Assembly (NCBI GenBank): GCA_964402925.1
Contig: CAYOED010000007.1
Location: 11,396 to 75,395 of the forward strand
DNA from: Suilimivivens sp964402925
GTDB lineage: Bacteria > Bacillota > Clostridia > Lachnospirales > Lachnospiraceae
Direction: 5' to 3'
DNA: 64,000 bases
The translations under genes and the position numbers were made by a program. This document shows, in pieces, positions 8,882-16,980 of this stretch. The notes beneath the pieces are model-generated. The model made no database searches, was not told the DNA's origin, and was given only the letters and a program-made list of their open reading frames with translations. How positions within the stretch are numbered: position 1 is the first letter of the stretch; each line of letters opens with the position of its first letter.

Positions 8882-8911
8882 ATAAGCTGCAGGTATACCC
8901 CTACAGCTTAT
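8882..8911 (-). terminator. Terminator of the pilus operon
   Basis: On the minus strand TAAGCTGTAGG and TACCTGCAGCTTA form a stem around a short loop, followed by a U-rich run. It lies about 70 bases beyond the stop of the pilin-sortase fusion. Confidence 0.75.
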
Positions 8912-8980
8912 CCTTCCTATCTCATATTCTGATTTCTTTTAATTATAATAAACCGTTTCGCGTAGCGCGGCATTCGATGT

Positions 8981-10627
8981 TTATGCTTCTTCCTGCAGAT
9001 TACATCTTACTGTCACTCTGTTTACTCCTCCATAGGTACAGGTGAACAAAGTCAGATCCCAGTCGCCCTCAGACATCTTTGACACTTTCTTGCCGCCCAC
9101 TGTCTCAATCTCTGCTACCTCATAGAAGTATTCCGTTCCGTCCACATCCAAAAAGACGACCTGGTCTCCCGGAGAGAGATACTTGATGTTGCCAAAGTGC
9201 CTCTGATAGTTATGTGCCGCTATAATCAGGGAATTCTCTTTATAATTACCCTCATATCTGCCCGGCGCAATCTTAAGTCCTTCGCTGGTAACAGAGTTCA
9301 TGACGGGCAGTGAGATATCGATTGCCGGAATCGCAACCTCCCCGATATAGGTAAAGCCGTCCACCTCTATTATTGGCATGGTGGTATCAATCTTTTCCTC
9401 GATTTCCTCCGAAATAGCAAAATTATCAGCAGCTTTCGCTCCTTCCGCCCTCGCAGCGTTCTGTTCGATCTGGACGAGCACCTGCTGTGCAGCTTTTTCC
9501 GCCCTGGCGTTATCCCAGTTGTTGTAAAGCAGGATTCCCATGCCGCCAATGATCATAAGCGGTCCCGCGCTCATGAGCAGCATACCTTTCATTTTCTTTT
9601 TGCTTTCATTTCCATCTTCCGGTTTATTCTTCTTTCCATATCTTCGCATCCAGCCAATGAAGAACAGCAGGATTCCTGCTCCTGCAAGTACCGGTATCGG
9701 CCACTGCAGTGTTCCTGTCTGGGGAAGTCTTCTCCTTCCTAATACACCCTTTTCCCATCCTTTTCTCCTGCGCATACCGAGTACTGCCTGATCGGGCGTA
9801 GGGGTCGGATTCGGGCTATTAGTTATCCGGGGAGGATCCGAAGGCTGCGGCGGCGGGTCGCTCGGTGCAGGTGTTGCCGGAGGCGTAGGCACCGGTGGAG
9901 GATCCGTCGGTCCCGGTGTAGGAGGCGCTGACGGTCCCGGTGTTGGAGGCGCTGACGGTCCCGGTGTTGGAGGCGCTGACGGTCCCGGTGTCGCCGTCGG
10001 TGAAGGCGTCGCTGTCGGCGAAGGTGTTGCCGTCGGTGTAGGTGTCGCCGTCGGTGTAGGCGTAGGCTTAGGAGTCGGCGTAGGCGCCGCTTCTATCTTG
10101 GCCTTTACAATGACATCGTACTTCGCATCCCCGGTCTTGCCATCTACTTCGGGTACAAATGCCAGAAAAGGAGAAAGTACCGTATACCCTTCCGGCTGCT
10201 TGGTCACAACTACCAGATATACGCCGGGATCGAGATTATTAAATTTTACAGTCCCATCACTTTGGGTAGATTTGTAATCATAACCGGGAATACCATTTTC
10301 ATCAACATAATCCTGTAGCAGCCCTGCAGCAGCCTTTAGAGCCTTGGCTGACTTGCCGCGAAGACTTCCGATATCCTGATTCCCATACTCCTTAAAGTCT
10401 CCAATCCACTCAAGATCCTGATCCGGTCCCGTTTCTGTCCATTGCTGTACCTTATAAATCGTAAATTCCGCGCCTTCAATACCATCGTCCTTATCATTAA
10501 CCTCAATTTTGAGACTGCCTGACCCGCTGATATTCCCATCAGCATAGGCGATGATACCGCAGGAGAGCACAAGCAGCATGGCACTTACGATTGGAACGAT
10601 TTTTCTTATCCACCTTTTCATCTTCAT
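8981..10627 (-). CDS. Pilin-like SpaA/Cna-B protein fused to a sortase
   Basis: 548 aa with two normally separate parts. Residues 1-30 are a signal peptide; about 35-180 form a prealbumin-like SpaA domain; 181-280 are a Pro/Thr/Ser stalk with an exact 24-bp tandem unit; LPQTG (301-305), a hydrophobic helix and RRYGKKNK make a full sorting signal. Instead of stopping, the frame continues through a second membrane helix (350-368) into a sortase domain (about 425-545) with His472 in AAHNYQRHFG, Cys530 in TLFTCTYGG and Arg537/541. The sortase resembles class D or a related unassigned class. It is the last gene of the pilus operon. A frame-fusing error or a true fusion are both possible. Confidence 0.85.
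   Translation of the reverse strand: MKMKRWIRKIVPIVSAMLLVLSCGIIAYADGNISGSGSLKIEVNDKDDGIEGAEFTIYKVQQWTETGPDQDLEWIGDFKEYGNQDIGSLRGKSAKALKAAAGLLQDYVDENGIPGYDYKSTQSDGTVKFNNLDPGVYLVVVTKQPEGYTVLSPFLAFVPEVDGKTGDAKYDVIVKAKIEAAPTPTPKPTPTPTATPTPTATPSPTATPSPTATPGPSAPPTPGPSAPPTPGPSAPPTPGPTDPPPVPTPPATPAPSDPPPQPSDPPRITNSPNPTPTPDQAVLGMRRRKGWEKGVLGRRRLPQTGTLQWPIPVLAGAGILLFFIGWMRRYGKKNKPEDGNESKKKMKGMLLMSAGPLMIIGGMGILLYNNWDNARAEKAAQQVLVQIEQNAARAEGAKAADNFAISEEIEEKIDTTMPIIEVDGFTYIGEVAIPAIDISLPVMNSVTSEGLKIAPGRYEGNYKENSLIIAAHNYQRHFGNIKYLSPGDQVVFLDVDGTEYFYEVAEIETVGGKKVSKMSEGDWDLTLFTCTYGGVNRVTVRCNLQEEA
9920..9992 (-). repeat. 24-bp tandem repeat in the stalk of the pilin-sortase fusion
   Basis: Three nearly exact 24-bp units encode PSAPPTPG repeats between the SpaA domain and the sorting signal. 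The surrounding Pro/Thr codons form a further irregular repeat. Confidence 0.8.
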
Positions 10628-10688
10628 CTCATCTCCCTCTTTTCTTTCAATCTGATGAAACAGCCAGTAATACTTTCAAATTTCCATC

Positions 10689-11414
10689 TTACTCGTTGTG
10701 GTCTATCGCATCCTCTACCCTGACACCACGAATCATCAGCCTATGCGTATTTACCGCGTAGGGGGTACAGGTTACCAGAGTAACATAATCTTTTCCTTCC
10801 TCAATTTCAAGCGGGTCTGTCTCATAGGGCTCAACCACAAGGATCTGATCCACCTGATAATTCAAAACTTTACCGAGGACATTGACACTGAAATAGTCTC
10901 CTATTTCTATCTGATCCAGGTCGGTGAAGAGCAACGCAGAGGGCAGTCCCCTGTGACCGAACAGTGCGGCATGTGTATTTTCACCACCCACCGGAAGCGA
11001 ACTGCCTTCCAGATGTCCCACACCGTCATGCAGTACCGCATCATCTGTTCCATGGCTGATGGCGAGCCGTACATCAATCTTGTCGATGACCACATACCCC
11101 ATCACACCGTTTCCATTTATGTTTAGAAGCTGGTCGTAATTCTGACCATTTACACTGAGCCTTTCATCATTTGCATCTATACTTGCAAAGGAAAGCCCAA
11201 GCTGGTAAAGCTTTTCGTTATAAATCCTTGCCGCCTCATATATTTCTGTGAATTCTTCGGTGTCTGCTAATTCTTCCACTTTTCTTTCATACTCTGAAAT
11301 CAGCCGGGACTGCATCCACAGATTCCACCAGTTGCTAATCGTGGGATACAAGAGTACTCCCAGTCCGGTCAGACATACGATAACTGCCAGAACCATAGGC
11401 AAACGTCTTCTCAT
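10689..11414 (-). CDS. Class C (pilin-polymerising) sortase
   Basis: 241 aa with one N-terminal membrane helix. The class C core is clear: GHLEGSSLPVGGENTHAALFGHRGLPSALLFTDLDQ (catalytic His), then VTLVTCTPYAVNTHRLMIRG (catalytic Cys and downstream Arg). Such enzymes link pilin subunits through a lysine and the cleaved LPxTG threonine. It lacks the C-terminal membrane helix found in the other class C sortase of this operon. Confidence 0.93.
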   Translation of the reverse strand: MRRRLPMVLAVIVCLTGLGVLLYPTISNWWNLWMQSRLISEYERKVEELADTEEFTEIYEAARIYNEKLYQLGLSFASIDANDERLSVNGQNYDQLLNINGNGVMGYVVIDKIDVRLAISHGTDDAVLHDGVGHLEGSSLPVGGENTHAALFGHRGLPSALLFTDLDQIEIGDYFSVNVLGKVLNYQVDQILVVEPYETDPLEIEEGKDYVTLVTCTPYAVNTHRLMIRGVRVEDAIDHNE

Positions 11415-11430
11415 CCTTCTAATACTCCTC

Positions 11431-13944
11431 TTACAGATAGCACTTAATCAGCCTAAACTGAATTTTTTTCTTAAAGCGCTGTCTTTTGTAGACCGCCTTG
11501 CCAAGCTTGATGTAAGCGTTCCTCACAAACGACAGTTCCTTCTTTCCCTGTTCCTGATATCCGTAATGGGCTTTCAGCACCATCTGCGACAGGGACTCCA
11601 TCTGCTCCTTGGACAAATCCTTATACTTATTTGCAATTTCCTCGGGAAACGCATCATCAGAGCATCCAAGTTCGCTCTGCCATCCATCAAACAAAAGCAT
11701 CTCATAAAAACTCTTGTATATATACTTCATATTTTGCTTTGTATCATTCTTTGAAAGCTTCCCCAGCCTTCTTTTCAGCAGGTAGCGCCTGTGAATGATT
11801 AAAAGTATCAAGGCATTCACCAGAAGAACTCCGGCAATCACTGGCAGAATCATCCACCCCCTGAATGAAGACGATGTTTTTTCTTTCTCCGCCTCGGTCT
11901 GCACATCCTCTGTTTTTTCAGAAGACTGTTCCTCTTCCTGATTCTCCATATGATTACCTGTGGACTCTCCGCCGGCATTTTGTGCATCATAATTTGCCTC
12001 TTCCAACATTGCCACAAATCCGGGAGTGGTCTCCACCGGCACCCAGCCCACACCGGAGATGAAAATTTCTGTCCATGCATGAGCATTATCATCCTCCAGA
12101 ATTGCAGTGTAAGTACCGTCTGACTGTCTGGAAAAGATACTCTTTGGCGCTACGTACCCGACTACATATCTGGCAGGTACGCCGAACATACGGAACATCA
12201 TAGTTGCTGCTGCTGCGAAATGTGTGGAATATCCTTCCCCTGTCTCATATAAGAACCACTCTACAAAATCCTTTCCATCCGGTAAGGACTCCACATTCCT
12301 GTTAAAAACATAATTCTGTGATAAGGTATTTACTACATAATCCTTAATCTCATCTATATCAGTAAGCTGCGCCGCCTCACAGTCTGCTTTCAGTCTTTCA
12401 AGACCGCTCTCCGGCATCTGCAGATCCACTGCATTCACGTAATTCTCATAAGAAGTCATTGCAGTATCTAAAACGCTGTGATAATCCTCATGTAAGATCC
12501 ATTCTTCCATGACTTCCTGATAAGTTTCCCTGGGATAATAAGAAAATATATCATCCTGTCTGGTCTGTCCTTCAACTGCGCCATCTCCAGCAAGCATCAC
12601 ATAATACTCATTTAAGAAAGCATTGTAAGGCAGATATGTATAAGCATCATTGGCATCCAGATTTTCAACTGTAAGCTCCTTTGCAGACAATTCCACCTCA
12701 CCTGAAAGCTCCGGCGTCACATCATCCTGCTCCTCAGAGAAACTTACATTTTCAGAATACATCATCCTAAGGAATGGAAGATTCTGCACATATAAAGCAG
12801 GATTATCCTGTGTTTTCCAGTTAGACGCTGCATTCAGGAAGCTTTTCTCATCGGCGGCATCAAATCTGCTTCCACTGTAAACCGATCCAATGAAACCCTT
12901 GAGATAAACAGTTTCCTCCGGTCTTTCCGGTGCAGTCAGTTTAAGAGCCTGCACCTTTCCAAAATAATAACCCTCGACCTCGCCTAACGTGCCGTCATCC
13001 ACACCGCCGCCAACTCCTTCCAGCGACAGCTTCAAGCGCCCGCCGGACACTCTGGGCAGGATTCCCCAGACTGCCTGAAGAACACCATTTTCCGCTTTCA
13101 TGCCTGACTCTCTTGCTAATTTTATCGGAACACTAAGCCCCGGTCTTAACAGGAAAAATGAGGGTACAGACATAGTCATCACAAGAACGATGATAAACAC
13201 CACTATTTTGCTTCGGATGCTTTCATAACAGTTCATGTTCTGTTCAAACTGCTCTTCGTCCCCCTCTTTCCAGAAGGTAGGCGGATCCTTTAGGGTGGAC
13301 GCCGTAATGGTTCCAATCAGCGCCAGCAGTATCATAAGCAGAAATCCCACGCCGGGAGCTCCCCCGGCAAGCAGTACACCCATAATCAGCGGAAAAGCCA
13401 CTGCCATGAGGCACCATATATTTGGTCTGTACATCAGACCGGCTGAAATAATACCAGCAACCAGAAAACACACAAATATTAGGAAAACGGTAATCTGCAC
13501 TGAATTTTCTGTTACCTGATACAGTGCGAGATTTCCATCATATTCTTCATTCAATTTATTCATGACACTGTTGATTGTTTCCAAAAAACCAGGTATGACG
13601 AAACTCTGCAGTATCAGAAGGAGAACACTGAACACAATCAGTGCCGCCAACAAAGCAAGGAATCTGTAAACTCCCTCCACCTTTAACTTGGAAAATCCTG
13701 CCCAAAAAAAGCAAAATGCTAAAAGAACCGGATAAAACAAAGGTGCTATATGGGGAATCGAAAATGCAGAAATAAATGTACCTGCAAATCCCGCTGCTGC
13801 TAAAAATAACAACGCTGTGGTAATCACAAAGGCGAATACCTTATTACTCCCTTTCCCATCTATCTGAATCAGTTCCCTTGATACGATACAGATATCTTCA
13901 CTATAAATCTGCTCTATCTCTTTCTTTCTTTTAAAAGCCTTCAT
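11431..13944 (-). CDS. Transglutaminase-like membrane protein
   Basis: 837 aa from the ATG at 13944, 13 bases after the DUF58 gene's stop; a longer frame runs back into that gene. Several membrane helices fill about the first 230 residues, then an extracytoplasmic region with a transglutaminase-like core (GVPARYVVGYV and DDNAHAWTEIFISGVGWVPVETTPGF), another helix near 720 and a cytoplasmic tail. The site normally holding the nucleophilic Cys reads GEGYSTHFA, with Ser in its place. It belongs to the common MoxR-DUF58-transglutaminase set, here inside a pilus operon. Function unknown. Confidence 0.85.
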   Translation of the reverse strand: MKAFKRKKEIEQIYSEDICIVSRELIQIDGKGSNKVFAFVITTALLFLAAAGFAGTFISAFSIPHIAPLFYPVLLAFCFFWAGFSKLKVEGVYRFLALLAALIVFSVLLLILQSFVIPGFLETINSVMNKLNEEYDGNLALYQVTENSVQITVFLIFVCFLVAGIISAGLMYRPNIWCLMAVAFPLIMGVLLAGGAPGVGFLLMILLALIGTITASTLKDPPTFWKEGDEEQFEQNMNCYESIRSKIVVFIIVLVMTMSVPSFFLLRPGLSVPIKLARESGMKAENGVLQAVWGILPRVSGGRLKLSLEGVGGGVDDGTLGEVEGYYFGKVQALKLTAPERPEETVYLKGFIGSVYSGSRFDAADEKSFLNAASNWKTQDNPALYVQNLPFLRMMYSENVSFSEEQDDVTPELSGEVELSAKELTVENLDANDAYTYLPYNAFLNEYYVMLAGDGAVEGQTRQDDIFSYYPRETYQEVMEEWILHEDYHSVLDTAMTSYENYVNAVDLQMPESGLERLKADCEAAQLTDIDEIKDYVVNTLSQNYVFNRNVESLPDGKDFVEWFLYETGEGYSTHFAAAATMMFRMFGVPARYVVGYVAPKSIFSRQSDGTYTAILEDDNAHAWTEIFISGVGWVPVETTPGFVAMLEEANYDAQNAGGESTGNHMENQEEEQSSEKTEDVQTEAEKEKTSSSFRGWMILPVIAGVLLVNALILLIIHRRYLLKRRLGKLSKNDTKQNMKYIYKSFYEMLLFDGWQSELGCSDDAFPEEIANKYKDLSKEQMESLSQMVLKAHYGYQEQGKKELSFVRNAYIKLGKAVYKRQRFKKKIQFRLIKCYL

Positions 13945-13957
13945 TCCCCTACCAGCC

Positions 13958-15064
13958 TTATATACCAATAAGAAGCTCCGGCAGCACCTTATCAATTTCT
14001 TTATTTGAAAGAGAAGCGACATTCTCTCCTTCCATGCGCAGATTCCAGCCGGTGTCCACCGTAAGGACTCTGCTGCCTGTGCCTAACGAATAGTTCTCTG
14101 TATAAATCTGTTCCAAGTCTATCTGTTTTTCATAAACACCTGCATCTATCAGCTGTCCTGCCAATTCATAAATATCTTCTTCAGAAGTAACTGATAAACG
14201 GTTTAATTCCTCCCGGTCAGCTGCATACCATACAATCTCGTGAGGACATTCCTGCACCAGAAGACTATAAGAAATAGATGCAATCACTGTAAGCATACCA
14301 TCCATCTGCATATGCGTCCATTCCCTGTTCTTAGGCAGATAAAGATCCGCAAGCAGGATAACTGTATTTTCAACCGGCATACTGAACTCTCTTACCAGAA
14401 GTTCTTCTGTCTTAGCGCTTAACTTCCAATGTATCTTCTGCAAAGTATCCCCTGCTCTGAATGCTCTGGTGTCAAACACTTCAGAAGAGTCATCGCCGTT
14501 GCGCTCATGAGAATGAGAATCTCCGTCTTCCCGGAAGCGCATTGTCATATTTCCTACATCCAAATGTACCTGATACAAATCCGGTACCACCAGCATCTGC
14601 ACCGTCTCCTTCCCGACCGGCACAAACCATTTAAATAATTTCAGATAATCATATATTCTCGCCTGATCTAACCGGAAGCTAATCTTTCCGGCATATCTGG
14701 CTGTTATTTTCATTCTTAAAACTACAGTGCTCTTAGAGTTCACCATTCCTGATGTTCTCTCACTAATCGTTGTTCCGTCAAAATCATCTATATAAGAAAG
14801 TCCCACTGCCACGTTGGCAATGGGCAGTCTGGATCGGTTCTCAATCTTTACTTCTACCTCGGCAGGCTCCTGCTTTGACACCGTCAATGCAGGCAGCTGT
14901 AAGCTGACCTTTACCTTTTTTGACATGAAAAGTGAAAATAGTAATAGTCCAACTAAAAAAACTAACTCAAACGCCAATAGGAACACCGGAAAATCATAGG
15001 GGCTTACGATTGCAATCAAGAGAGTAAGCAAAACCGCTAACAAATAAATGATTTTATTCTTCAT
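13958..15064 (-). CDS. DUF58 domain protein
   Basis: 368 aa. Two N-terminal membrane helices (residues 5-48) precede a beta-rich region and the DUF58 signature DDSSEVFDTRAFRAGDTLQKIHWKLSAK around residues 190-220. The C-terminal part resembles a degenerate von Willebrand A fold (VILLADLYLP). Family members usually sit next to MoxR ATPases, as here, and are thought to be the ATPase's targets. Role in the pilus operon is inferred from position only. Confidence 0.88.
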   Translation of the reverse strand: MKNKIIYLLAVLLTLLIAIVSPYDFPVFLLAFELVFLVGLLLFSLFMSKKVKVSLQLPALTVSKQEPAEVEVKIENRSRLPIANVAVGLSYIDDFDGTTISERTSGMVNSKSTVVLRMKITARYAGKISFRLDQARIYDYLKLFKWFVPVGKETVQMLVVPDLYQVHLDVGNMTMRFREDGDSHSHERNGDDSSEVFDTRAFRAGDTLQKIHWKLSAKTEELLVREFSMPVENTVILLADLYLPKNREWTHMQMDGMLTVIASISYSLLVQECPHEIVWYAADREELNRLSVTSEEDIYELAGQLIDAGVYEKQIDLEQIYTENYSLGTGSRVLTVDTGWNLRMEGENVASLSNKEIDKVLPELLIGI

Positions 15065-15081
15065 GCAGTCATCTCTCCCGA

Positions 15082-16026
15082 TCAGCCTTTTTCCGGCGAA
15101 GGCTTCGCCGTTTCATTTAAAATCTGGCTCAGCACATCGAACTCGCTTTTATGGTTCAGCTTCGCTTTGGCACTGCGTCTGACTCTGTGTACCGCCACAT
15201 CCGGAAACACGGTTACTACATCCTCGGGAATCACATAATCCCTTTTCTGTAAATATGCCCTTGCCTGTGCCATCTTGGATAAAGCAAGGGTTCCGCGCGG
15301 GCTTATCCCTAAGTCAAGCATTTCATTTTTTCTGGTTGCTGTCACCAGTCTTACGATATATTTATAAACCTCATCATGCACATAGATACCGGAAACTTCC
15401 TTCTGCATTGCCAGAAGGTCTTCCTTCTGGATTGCAGGCGTGACATGATCTAAAGGATTGTTTTCCCGTCTGTCTTTAATGATATTAATCTCATCTTTCA
15501 TATCCGGATATCCCATGCTGAGACAGATGATGAATCTGTCCAGCTGGGACTCCGGCAACATCTGCGTACCTGTGGATCCAATGGGATTTTCTGTTGCTAT
15601 GACGATAAAGGGCGTAGGCACTTCTCTGGTCACACCATCCACCGTCACGTTACCTTCCTCCATCACCTCCAGCAGAGCTGACTGTGTCTTTGGAGAGGTA
15701 CGGTTGATCTCATCCGCCAGAAGAAGGTTGCACATCGCTGCGCCCGGCTGATAGGAAAAGGTTTCTGAACCTTTGTTGTAAACGGTGAACCCTGTGATAT
15801 CTGTAGGAAGCACATCCGGTGTGAACTGCACACGGTTCTGCTTTAAGTTCATCGCTTTGGCAAAAGCAAGGGCAAAAGTGGTCTTTCCCACTCCCGGAAT
15901 ATCTTCAATCAGGATATGTCCCTGTGCAAGGATTCCTGTCATGATCTTCTCGATGCATTCATCCTTGCCGACAATTACCTTCTTTACTTCTTCCATAACG
16001 CCTTTTGCTTTTTCAACGTATCCCAT
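15082..16026 (-). CDS. MoxR-family AAA+ ATPase
   Basis: 314 aa. Walker A GVGKTTFALAFA, Walker B LLADEINRTSPKTQSALLEVMEE, sensor 1 FIVIATENPIGSTGTQMLPESQLDRF and a C-terminal lid domain are all present. MoxR ATPases are chaperone-like remodelers that act with VWA/DUF58 partners, which follow 17 bases downstream. The start overlaps the sortase stop by one base (TGATG), so the ATPase is translationally coupled to pilus assembly. Confidence 0.95.
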   Translation of the reverse strand: MGYVEKAKGVMEEVKKVIVGKDECIEKIMTGILAQGHILIEDIPGVGKTTFALAFAKAMNLKQNRVQFTPDVLPTDITGFTVYNKGSETFSYQPGAAMCNLLLADEINRTSPKTQSALLEVMEEGNVTVDGVTREVPTPFIVIATENPIGSTGTQMLPESQLDRFIICLSMGYPDMKDEINIIKDRRENNPLDHVTPAIQKEDLLAMQKEVSGIYVHDEVYKYIVRLVTATRKNEMLDLGISPRGTLALSKMAQARAYLQKRDYVIPEDVVTVFPDVAVHRVRRSAKAKLNHKSEFDVLSQILNETAKPSPEKG

Positions 16027-16949
16027 CAGCTGTCTTTATCCTTTCTTCTGCTTTTCCGTTCGGGACGCTCTTTTTTTATCTTAACTTTTTGTTGCTTTTC
16101 TTCCGGATCTTTCTTCTGCTTCTTTCTCTTTACAATCAGAAGGAAGATGACCGTCTCTACAATTGCCATGACAGCCAAAGATACGAGCAGCCAAGGCCAT
16201 ACATCCACAATTCTCTTCGTGAGTGTACCGGACTGCAGCTCGCTATAAGTAACGTGCTGTTCTTCTTCCTCTTCCGGAATGTAATCCGTCCTAGTTCCAC
16301 GCACCAGCATCCTGTGGGTGTTGATTGCATAGGGGTGACAGGTTACCAGTGTACAATAATCCTCCCCCGGTACAATCTTAAGTTCATCAATTTCCTCCGG
16401 GAGAACGATCTTAACCTGATCCACACGGTATGCCAGAATTTCATCCAGCACATGCAGATAAAACAAATCTCCCACTTCCATCTTATCCAAATCGGTGAAC
16501 AGAACCGCACTGGGCAGTCCTCTGTGTCCCGTCAGAACCGAATGTGTACTTTCTCCTCCTATTGGATAAGAGGATTGTTCCAAATGTCCTACACCTTTTT
16601 GTAAGACCGCATCACTCGTGCCGTTATAAATCGGCAGGTACACATCGATTTTAGGGATATCAATGAAACCTATGGTCTCACCTACATTGACCAGATCCAG
16701 ATAGCTGATGCTTTCATCAGCCTGGCTGCTTAAGGTGACTGCATTGCTCAGCTGTTCATTATACTTAGCAGCAGCCTCCTTAGCAGCATCAATATCTTCC
16801 TGATCCATCTGGGCGATCTGCTCACCATAATCAGCGATCGCCCGGCTGGCATTAGACTGTGCAATCAGGTTACTGACAAACGGATATAAAGTTATGCATA
16901 ATCCTGACAAAAACAGGATTGCTATAAACCATGCTCTCTTTTTATCCAC
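16026..16949 (-). CDS. Class C sortase with C-terminal membrane anchor
   Basis: 307 aa. N-terminal helix, class C core with HLEQSSYPIGGESTHSVLTGHRGLPSAVLFTDLD (His) and YCTLVTCHPYAINTHRMLVRG (Cys, Arg), then a second membrane helix (VWPWLLVSLAVMAIVETVIFLLIV) and a very basic tail. This is the standard topology of pilin polymerases. It lies directly downstream of the major pilin gene, its likely substrate. Confidence 0.95.
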   Translation of the reverse strand: MDKKRAWFIAILFLSGLCITLYPFVSNLIAQSNASRAIADYGEQIAQMDQEDIDAAKEAAAKYNEQLSNAVTLSSQADESISYLDLVNVGETIGFIDIPKIDVYLPIYNGTSDAVLQKGVGHLEQSSYPIGGESTHSVLTGHRGLPSAVLFTDLDKMEVGDLFYLHVLDEILAYRVDQVKIVLPEEIDELKIVPGEDYCTLVTCHPYAINTHRMLVRGTRTDYIPEEEEEQHVTYSELQSGTLTKRIVDVWPWLLVSLAVMAIVETVIFLLIVKRKKQKKDPEEKQQKVKIKKERPERKSRRKDKDS

Positions 16950-16980
16950 AATTGCTCCTTACTTGCTTAAATCACTTTAA

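Noticed and set aside
16005..16604. Plus-strand 199-aa frame
   Set aside because: It overlaps the sortase and MoxR genes, which have clear catalytic motifs on the other strand.
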